Both the position numbers and the translations under genes were made by a program. Below the pieces are notes generated by a model. That model had not been told where the DNA came from and made no database searches. It was given only the letters and a program-made list of their open reading frames with translations. Shown piece by piece: positions 43,950 to 49,961 of a DNA stretch of 64,000 bases (within the stretch, counting starts at the first letter, position 1; each line of letters opens with the position of its first letter). This DNA comes from Bacteroidaceae bacterium (GTDB taxonomy: Bacteria; Bacteroidota; Bacteroidia; Bacteroidales; Bacteroidaceae), in assembly GCA_017427065.1 (NCBI GenBank), contig JAFRTL010000016.1:279054-343053 (forward strand), written 5' to 3'.

Positions 43950-43998
43950 TATGAATTGTCAATTGTGAATTCTCAATTCTCAATGTTCAATGTTCAAT
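43950..43998 (-). repeat. ATTGAxA heptamers overlapping the trpB stop
   Basis: On the minus strand: ATTGAAC twice (inside the trpB coding end), ATTGAGA twice, ATTCACA, ATTGACA, ATTCATA. The trpB C-terminal residues LNIEH and its TGA (43980-43982) are formed by the array. Confidence 0.85.
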
Positions 43999-45167
43999 GA
44001 TGATAAGTACGTTCCTAAGTCCTTATCTCCTCTTCCCGACACTGTGAGTACCACCACGTCCGTGGGCTTGAAGTGCATTTTGGGGAGGGCACCTAGTGCA
44101 TGGGCACTTTCGATGGCGGGGATGATACCTTCCATCTTCGTCAGCTCGAATCCTGCAGCAAGGGCTTCATCGTCGTTGATGGATAAGACCGTTGCCCGCT
44201 TCTGTGCAGCCAGGTTCGCATGCATAGGACCAATGCCTGGATAATCCAAACCCGCAGAGATGGAGTAGGGCTCCTCTATTTGTCCGTCCTCATCCTGTAT
44301 CACGTACGTTTTGGCGCCATGAATGATGCCCGTCTTCCCCAAGGCGATGGTAGCTGCCGTCTTACCACTATCCACACCCAAGCCACCAGCCTCTGCCAAT
44401 ACGATTTTCACTTTTGGATCATCAATGTAATGATAGATGGTACCCCCTGCATTGCTGCCACCACCCACACAAGCCATCAGATAGTCGGGATAGTCGCGTC
44501 CCTCTTTCTCCAGTAGTTGCGCTTTGATCTCCTTGCTGATTACTGATTGCAGGCGCGCCACCATGTCGGGATATGGATGAGGCCCCACCGTTGAGCCGAT
44601 GATATAGAACGTGTTCTCAGGATGACAGCACCAGTCACGAATGGCCTCATTGGTTGCATCTTTCAGCGTCATGTTTCCACTAGTCACAGGCACCACGCTG
44701 GCACCCAGCATCTTCATCTTTTCCACATTCACCCGCTGTCGTTTCACGTCAGTCGCCCCCATATACACCACACACTCCATGTCCATCAGCGCACACACCG
44801 TGGCAGTGGCCACGCCATGCTGGCCAGCACCCGTCTCTGCAATGATGCGCGTCTTTCCCATGTGGCGAGCCAGCAGAATCTGTCCCACGGTGTTGTTGAT
44901 TTTGTGTGCGCCCGTATGGTTCAGGTCTTCTCGTTTCAGATACAGTTTGCAACCATACTTTTCAGAAAGCCGACGGGCTAAGTAGAGTGGGGAAGGGCGT
45001 CCCACATAGTCGCGCAGCAACTGGTGATACTCCTTCTGGAAAGCCTCGCTCTCCAATACGTTAAGATACTCTTGCTGTAGGTCTTCCACACATTTGTGGA
45101 GAATCTCAGGCACGTAAGCCCCTCCGAATTCTCCGTAATAACCTTCGTTGTCTACTAAATAACTCAT
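43980..45167 (-). CDS. trpB: Tryptophan synthase beta subunit
   Basis: 395-residue PLP enzyme joining indole and serine. PLP Lys in HTGAHKINN, phosphate loop GGGSNAGG, and the EDL loop are present. Start ATG 45167 (MSYLVDNEGYYGEFGG); an in-frame extension to 45254 would run through the attenuator hairpin and is rejected. First structural gene of the operon, which is transcribed trpB-E-G-D-C-F-A, the Bacteroidetes order. Its last codons come from a heptamer array. Confidence 0.97.
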   Translation of the reverse strand: MSYLVDNEGYYGEFGGAYVPEILHKCVEDLQQEYLNVLESEAFQKEYHQLLRDYVGRPSPLYLARRLSEKYGCKLYLKREDLNHTGAHKINNTVGQILLARHMGKTRIIAETGAGQHGVATATVCALMDMECVVYMGATDVKRQRVNVEKMKMLGASVVPVTSGNMTLKDATNEAIRDWCCHPENTFYIIGSTVGPHPYPDMVARLQSVISKEIKAQLLEKEGRDYPDYLMACVGGGSNAGGTIYHYIDDPKVKIVLAEAGGLGVDSGKTAATIALGKTGIIHGAKTYVIQDEDGQIEEPYSISAGLDYPGIGPMHANLAAQKRATVLSINDDEALAAGFELTKMEGIIPAIESAHALGALPKMHFKPTDVVVLTVSGRGDKDLGTYLSSLNIEH

Positions 45168-45193
45168 AACTATTTGATATTTGTAATTTGCAC

Positions 45194-45237
45194 AAAAAAG
45201 AGAAGCCCCGTCGCAGGTGCGACAGGGCTTCTCTTTT
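45194..45237 (-). terminator. trp attenuator terminator
   Basis: GAGAAGCC... arm at 45200-45215 pairs over 14-16 bases with 45218-45233 (one G-U), extended by A-U pairs, and on the minus strand is followed by six T. It lies between the leader peptide and trpB and ends 27 bases before the trpB start. A candidate competing pair is TATACATA in the leader codons (45308-45315) with TATGTATA (45248-45255). Confidence 0.88.
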
Positions 45238-45276
45238 ATATTATATATATACATACGGCCTCTGCTCCTTACGACT

Positions 45277-45330
45277 TCATGTGAGTTGTAACGGGCGCCA
45301 CCACCAATATGTATAAACAGAATGTCTCAT
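45277..45330 (-). CDS. trpL: trp operon leader peptide (WWW)
   Basis: Short open frame ATG 45330 to TGA 45277-45279 encoding MRHSVYTYWWWRPLQLT. Three consecutive TGG codons at 45298-45306 in a 17-codon reading frame, placed between a full consensus promoter and a strong intrinsic terminator, are the signature of translation-coupled attenuation: stalling at Trp codons when charged tRNA-Trp is scarce would prevent terminator formation. The A-rich sequence just before the ATG suits Bacteroidetes translation initiation. The antiterminator pairing is not fully resolved by eye. Confidence 0.88.
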   Translation of the reverse strand: MRHSVYTYWWWRPLQLT

Positions 45331-45352
45331 AATTTTTTTTGCTTATTGGGTG

Positions 45353-45383
45353 CAAATGTAAACTGTTCAGTTGATATATGCAA
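45353..45383 (-). promoter_or_regulatory. trp operon promoter
   Basis: On the minus strand: TTG (45383-45381), 20-base spacer, TACATTTG (45360-45353). Full consensus, 22 bases ahead of the leader-peptide ATG. Confidence 0.85.
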
Positions 45384-45490
45384 GCGAAAATGAAAAATTT
45401 TTATAAAAAGACGAAATTTTCTTTCAAATGTTTCCTGAATAGGGAGAAATTTACGAAATTTATCATCGTAAATGCATAAATCTGACTATT

Positions 45491-46105
45491 ATGGCAAAAA
45501 TCAATCCATCTTTCTATCGTATATTGATTGCGCTCATCATCGGACTGGTACTGGTGCTCTTCCCACAAGATGCTGCCGATTACCTGGTCATTGCAGTGGG
45601 CGTCATCTTCATGCTGCCCTCCGTTTTCTCCATGGTCAATCATTTCATGAGTAAGACCGAGCCCCGCCCTCCATTTCCTATCGATGCACTTGGAGGCTTC
45701 CTCTTTGGTCTGATGCTGGTCATCATGCCAGGCTTTTTTGGCAATATCCTGACCATTGTCCTAGGCTTCGTCCTCACCATGGCTGGTGTGCAGCAGATTG
45801 CTTCGTTAATCGCAGCTCGTAGGTGGACACCCGTTCCTATCTGGAATTACATCGTTCCTGTCATCATCCTGTTGGCAGGTATCTTCTCTCTCACCAATCC
45901 AGGCAGTGTACGTGCCACAGTGTTTAAGGTCTTGGGAGTCTTCTTCATCCTCTATGCCATCTTCGAGTTCTCCAACTGGTTCTTCTTCATGCGCAAGCGT
46001 CCAGTCTATCACAACGAAGGCGCTCAAACAGGTAAGAGTGTGCTGGAGAAAATGGGGGTCGATGAGGAAGATGTGACGGATGTGGAGATTGTCGAAGAAG
46101 ATTAG
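45491..46105 (+). CDS. DUF308/HdeD-family membrane protein
   Basis: 204 residues with six hydrophobic helices between about 8 and 170 arranged as paired repeats (VLVLFPQDAADYLVIAVGVIFML, GGFLFGLMLVIMPGFFGNILTIVLG, VIILLAGIFSLTNPG), the HdeD/DUF308 pattern, and an acidic cytoplasmic tail ending VEIVEED. HdeD is linked to acid resistance in enterics, but the role here is unknown. Its stop overlaps the convergent barrel gene by 4 bases. Confidence 0.85.
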   Translation: MAKINPSFYRILIALIIGLVLVLFPQDAADYLVIAVGVIFMLPSVFSMVNHFMSKTEPRPPFPIDALGGFLFGLMLVIMPGFFGNILTIVLGFVLTMAGVQQIASLIAARRWTPVPIWNYIVPVIILLAGIFSLTNPGSVRATVFKVLGVFFILYAIFEFSNWFFFMRKRPVYHNEGAQTGKSVLEKMGVDEEDVTDVEIVEED

Positions 46106-47796
46106 AAGCGACTCTTTTCTGCACTACCAGCTTCACGTCCTAAGAATGGACGGTGCGTCATGTTGAAGCTGTAGCGAAGTGTCACTATCAACTTACGACT
46201 GTTGTACGTCAAGTCCTGCAGCAGCATGGTATGCTTGTCATACAGGCGTGTGGCCTCCCTCAAGCCATGCAGCAGATCGGTACCCTCCACTTTTACAAAG
46301 AGCCTGTTGTTTAAGAGCGACTTGCTCAGACTGAGGTCAGTCGCCCAGGAGCATTTCACGTAAGAGACATTACGCTCATCCCCCTTGCTGCGGAAGTGGA
46401 AGTTGGCTTCTGCCAGCCATCCCTTACCCAGATTAAACCCATTGGTGAGCGAGGCCCTCAGCAGAGGCGAATGCATGTTCTTTATGCCATAGTCCGTATG
46501 CAGCGTGAGCCATTGCCTTCGCAGTTCCATAGTCAGCGCAGGGGTCCACAGCCCTATCTCAGGTGCTACAGTCAAGATGGTAAAGACACTCTTCAAGGTG
46601 TTCAGATTATCATACGTCCAATAAGTGAGGTAGGGCATATCCGTGGATTGATCAGCCGTTTGCACCACTGCATGGCGCATGTCTTCATAGCCGATGCTAC
46701 CTTCCACAAACCTCCAGATCCCTTTCAGACTCAGGTGATGCAGATAGGCAGTTTTCAGTTCAGCATGCCCCATATCACGGTCGTACCTGCCCTGATAGAC
46801 CGCATGGGTAGTCAGCCAGTTATAAGCAGGTCGATGCACGGACGTCTGATAAGCCAGTGCCACCTCAGCTTCGCCCAACGTTCTCGTCAACGACAATGAA
46901 GGCAACCAGAACGCATCGTGCTTCTCAGCATCGAATTGCAAGCCAGTAGTCAGTTGCCACGTCTCCGTTTTCAGCGTATGATTCAGATAAGGGATAAAGC
47001 GATGACGGATAAACCTGTTCTGGTCCGTCGATTGTCCGATGATGGGTTGGTAATGGTCGAACCGTCGTGTATGCAGATAGGAGACACCCCAGTTCAGAGA
47101 ACCATGATCCAACGCATGGTCTAAATCCAACGACAGCGCCAACACATGCGTACGCTTAAGCCTGGCATCGTTGCTGCCCATTGTCATTCCATTCCCCTCA
47201 TCCTCGTCGATCACCATGTTTACGTTCTGCTTATGCGAGTAATACTCCGCATCCAGAGCGATGCTGGTTTTCTCTAGTTGGCCCCGATAGTAAGCATTCA
47301 GCTGATGCGCCATCACGTTACCATTGTTCCAAGTAAGGTCCTCCGCCAGATTAAGCTTAGGCACATCGTTCATGCGCACACTCCCCCTCCGTGTCCCATG
47401 ATCGTCGGAAGTAGGTGTATGAATAAGGCTGTATACCACCCCCACCTGATGGTTGGGACGCAGGTGATAGTTCATGCCTATCTTGCCCGTATAGCCATCG
47501 GCACCCCATGTCCTATGCGTCGTGTACCGATGCTGCCAAAGCGTATCTCCTTGCACGGTATGCTCCACGCTGCCCTCTTCCACATGCAACGGATCATCGA
47601 ACGTCAATGAGCCATAGATGTCAAACGCCTTGTGATTGTAGATCAGTCCTAGTCGCCACGACTTATCCGTCTGTTCAGAACGTGTGAACCATGTCTCAGC
47701 TTCTACGCCAAGCCCCAGCGTATCAGGCACATGCTGCTGCGCCCATGTCATCAGCGTCAGCATCAAGAGTACTATGGAAAGAAACGTTCGCTTCAT
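46102..47796 (-). CDS. Plugless outer-membrane beta-barrel protein (TonB-receptor-like)
   Basis: 564 residues after a signal peptide (MKRTFLSIVLLMLTLMTWAQ). The whole mature protein consists of amphipathic strands and extracellular loops like the C-terminal barrel of Bacteroidetes outer-membrane beta-barrel family 3 / TonB-dependent receptors. I see no carboxypeptidase-like N-domain, no TonB box and no plug. Start set at ATG 47796 because a further upstream ATG (47820) overlaps the -7 element. It may be a stand-alone barrel or a remnant of a larger receptor; no frameshift is visible. Confidence 0.7.
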   Translation of the reverse strand: MKRTFLSIVLLMLTLMTWAQQHVPDTLGLGVEAETWFTRSEQTDKSWRLGLIYNHKAFDIYGSLTFDDPLHVEEGSVEHTVQGDTLWQHRYTTHRTWGADGYTGKIGMNYHLRPNHQVGVVYSLIHTPTSDDHGTRRGSVRMNDVPKLNLAEDLTWNNGNVMAHQLNAYYRGQLEKTSIALDAEYYSHKQNVNMVIDEDEGNGMTMGSNDARLKRTHVLALSLDLDHALDHGSLNWGVSYLHTRRFDHYQPIIGQSTDQNRFIRHRFIPYLNHTLKTETWQLTTGLQFDAEKHDAFWLPSLSLTRTLGEAEVALAYQTSVHRPAYNWLTTHAVYQGRYDRDMGHAELKTAYLHHLSLKGIWRFVEGSIGYEDMRHAVVQTADQSTDMPYLTYWTYDNLNTLKSVFTILTVAPEIGLWTPALTMELRRQWLTLHTDYGIKNMHSPLLRASLTNGFNLGKGWLAEANFHFRSKGDERNVSYVKCSWATDLSLSKSLLNNRLFVKVEGTDLLHGLREATRLYDKHTMLLQDLTYNSRKLIVTLRYSFNMTHRPFLGREAGSAEKSRF

Positions 47797-47817
47797 ACAT
47801 TCCACAAATTGAGGGTG

Positions 47818-47825
47818 CAAAGATA
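47818..47825 (-). promoter_or_regulatory. -7 element of the barrel gene
   Basis: TATCTTTG on the minus strand, 21 bases before the ATG at 47796. Confidence 0.5.
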
Positions 47826-48079
47826 GTCCTTTTTTTGACTTTAAAAAATACGCAAACAGCCAAACCTTCCTTCAGATGTTACAATATTGTGTCGTAACCA
47901 TATCGTAATGAGCGATTTACTCCCTCAGTGAATATTCGACTTACCTTTGCTATAAATCACTATAAAGTGGGTAAGTTCGCATATTATATAAAGAATATTG
48001 TCCATTTGTATGAGCCTGCTTTCCTCCTTCGGAAGTGTGCGTGAATCCCCTTTCCATGGTGAAGCAGTTTATGATTTAC
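47826..48079. other. Intergenic stretch, no gene called
   Basis: Apart from a -7-like TACCTTTG at 47942-47949 nothing stands out. An ATG at 48010 is in frame with the 45-residue peptide gene and would give an 86-residue product, but a full promoter lies inside that longer frame, so the extension is not called. Confidence 0.4.
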
Positions 48080-48110
48080 TTGCAGGTATGATAAATAACA
48101 CCTATCTTTG
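48080..48110 (+). promoter_or_regulatory. Promoter of the 45-residue peptide gene
   Basis: TTG at 48080-48082, exactly 20 bases, TATCTTTG at 48103-48110. The ATG follows 22 bases after the -7 box. Confidence 0.8.
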
Positions 48111-48132
48111 TGAAAAACTAAATACAACTATT

Positions 48133-48270
48133 ATGGAAACAGCTATTAAAAACAAGTCTATTCTTAAAGATCTGGTTGTTCTGTGGATCGCCTTGACCGC
48201 CCTATGTTGTGCAGCAATAAATCTTCATATCAAACTGAACATGCTGGAAAAGAAAGAAAAACAGGAGTAA
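48133..48270 (+). CDS. 45-residue single-helix membrane peptide
   Basis: Encodes 45 residues: a short basic N-terminus (METAIKNKSILKD), one hydrophobic helix (about 14-33, with two adjacent Cys in the helix), and a charged tail ending LEKKEKQE. It has a full consensus promoter and is followed by element B. The topology (one helix, Lys/Glu-rich end) recalls small membrane regulators or toxin-like peptides, but no family is recognised and function is unknown. Confidence 0.65.
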   Translation: METAIKNKSILKDLVVLWIALTALCCAAINLHIKLNMLEKKEKQE

Positions 48271-48335
48271 AAGCTCTCGGAATCTATCTGCCATCTTCCT
48301 CAAGACACCCTTTGAGTGTTTTCATAGTATGTACT

Positions 48336-48677
48336 AAAAATGTCCATAAGTGTGGACATAAATGTCCATAGTGAGAGAATTCTTTTTTTCTAGTTAGAGA
48401 AAAATATTTTCCTAACTAGAAAAAAAAATCTCTTCTTTAACTCGTTTTACACCTCACACTTCACAAACAGCCAATAAATGTATACTATTCATTAGAAAAT
48501 TGCTGTGAAGTGTTGCGTTTCACTCTTCACCACTCTTCACGGTTTTCTGTTTCTCTTTGATTCTTAAAAGAATCGTGTGAAGTGTTGTGAAGTGTTATCG
48601 AGCACACTTCACGCTTGTAAAGTTCGAACATTCAGCTTGTTAAGTGCCCTTTGTGAAGTGTGAGGTGTAAAATCGAG
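48336..48677. repeat. Complex intergenic element B (CACTTCAC type)
   Basis: In the 507-base gap before the GT90 gene. Modules: GTCCATA...TGTGGACATAAATGTCCATAG palindromes (48340-48372) then GTGAGAG; an inverted repeat CTAGTTAG...CTAACTAG (48389-48418); then about 237 bases bounded by a perfect 23-bp inverted repeat (48445-48467 and 48650-48672, TTTTACACCTCACACTTCAC outward). Inside, TTCAC and GTGAA motifs follow the same order and orientation as in element A, but with CACTTCAC replacing CTTTCAC. No coding frame is convincing. Confidence 0.78.
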
Positions 48678-48753
48678 ACATAGGTATAAAAAGAAAGATG
48701 AAAATGTCGTAGGATTGTAACACCATAATTTCTATTAGATAATTAATAAAGGT

Positions 48754-48761
48754 TACTTTTG
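48754..48761 (+). promoter_or_regulatory. -7 element of the GT90 gene
   Basis: TACTTTTG, 16 bases before the ATG; the -33 box is not evident. Confidence 0.5.
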
Positions 48762-48777
48762 CAGAAAACTAACGTAG

Positions 48778-49749
48778 ATGAGTAAGCTTAGTTATTATCT
48801 GAAAGAATATGTCAATCTGCTTTGTCCTGTTTCCTTGTTGAGACGGAGAAATACTATACTTCTAGAAGGTGCACGCCATCGTCCTGATTGGGAGAGCATC
48901 GTGGACAGGGTGAACTATTATAACCAGATGAAGGGAGAGGTAGAGCTGCCAAGTGGAACCATTCACGAGCATCATGGGCACTACTATGTCTTTTTGGACC
49001 AATTGAAGAATTATCATCGATCCACTTTTCACTCGGCTTATTACTTTGACCTGATGGAGGTGGCCCGTGGGTTTAATCAGAAAACCAAGATCGGGTATGT
49101 GCCTGGCGACGTGTATTTCAATCCTCCCTTTCCTGCACTGGTAAAAAGCAGGGTCCTGAAGGCCGATTTATCCAACAGCGTATTGCTGAAGCTTGATCAG
49201 CATCGTCATTTCCGTTTTGTGAAAGATGACAAGTGTTTTACAGAAAAGCGTGACATGGCCATTTTTCGTGGCAAGATTAGATTGAGCAGGCAGCGCACGC
49301 AATTCCTGAAGATGTATTTTGGTAGCCGTGTGTGCGACTGTGGAATTGTGGAACATGAGACGGACCATCCTGAATGGATCACGCCCAGAAAGAGCATTGC
49401 GGAGCATCTGGATTACAAGTATATCATGTGTCTGGAAGGCAATGACGTAGCCACAAACTTGAAGTGGGTGATGTCTTCGAATTCCATCGCCGTGATGCCT
49501 CGTCCCACCTGTGAGACATGGTTTATGGAAGGTAGGCTGGTGCCCAACTATCATTACATAGAAATAAAGGATGACTTGAGTGATCTGGAGGAGAGGATGC
49601 AGTATTACAGCAGTCATTCTGAAGAAGCTCAGGAGATCATCAATCATGCGCATGAGTTCGTGGCTCAGTTCTGGGATGAGGAGCGTGAACGCATCATTTC
49701 GCTGCTTGTGATGGAGAAATATGAGCATCTAACCCTCCAAAAGATGTAG
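48778..49749 (+). CDS. GT90-family glycosyltransferase
   Basis: 323 residues of the glycosyl transferase 90 family (LPS-modifying / CAP10-like). Family segments seen: MAIFRGKIRLSRQRTQFLKMYF, the SIAEHLDYKYIMCLEGND block, and SNSIAVMPRPTCETWFMEGRLVPNYHYIEI near the acceptor/donor site. No signal peptide or helix, so it acts in the cytoplasm, probably adding a sugar to a surface glycan. It stands alone with no glycan cluster next to it. Confidence 0.88.
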   Translation: MSKLSYYLKEYVNLLCPVSLLRRRNTILLEGARHRPDWESIVDRVNYYNQMKGEVELPSGTIHEHHGHYYVFLDQLKNYHRSTFHSAYYFDLMEVARGFNQKTKIGYVPGDVYFNPPFPALVKSRVLKADLSNSVLLKLDQHRHFRFVKDDKCFTEKRDMAIFRGKIRLSRQRTQFLKMYFGSRVCDCGIVEHETDHPEWITPRKSIAEHLDYKYIMCLEGNDVATNLKWVMSSNSIAVMPRPTCETWFMEGRLVPNYHYIEIKDDLSDLEERMQYYSSHSEEAQEIINHAHEFVAQFWDEERERIISLLVMEKYEHLTLQKM

Positions 49750-49759
49750 CAACTTAGGA

Positions 49760-49923
49760 ACAAAAGATACAGCATCTTCAAAGTGAAAGACGCTGCATCT
49801 TTGGAATTAGGTTTCTTTAGAAACGCAGGCAATTATCGCGGTAACGTCCACTGTTACAAGAAAAATGCTTCAATATTGTATATAGTAATGCTGGATAATT
49901 CCACAGAAATACCCGGCATTACT
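49760..49923. other. Two hairpins between GT90 and PepO genes
   Basis: AAAGATACAGC (49764-49774) with GCTGCATCTTT (49791-49801), one mismatch; and AGTAATGCTGG (49886-49896) with CCGGCATTACT (49912-49922), one G-U. Both are plausible ends for the two convergent transcripts, though T-tracts are poor. Confidence 0.5.
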
Positions 49924-49961
49924 GAAAAGTGACTATACTTTTGGTAAAGAAAGTATGTCTA

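Noticed and set aside
45168-45254. N-terminal extension of TrpB beginning MYIYNIKEK
   Set aside because: The extension is the attenuator terminator read as codons; TrpB homology begins at ATG 45167.
47998-48132. 86-90-residue version of the small membrane peptide
   Set aside because: The additional segment contains a full consensus promoter and has no recognisable signal or domain.
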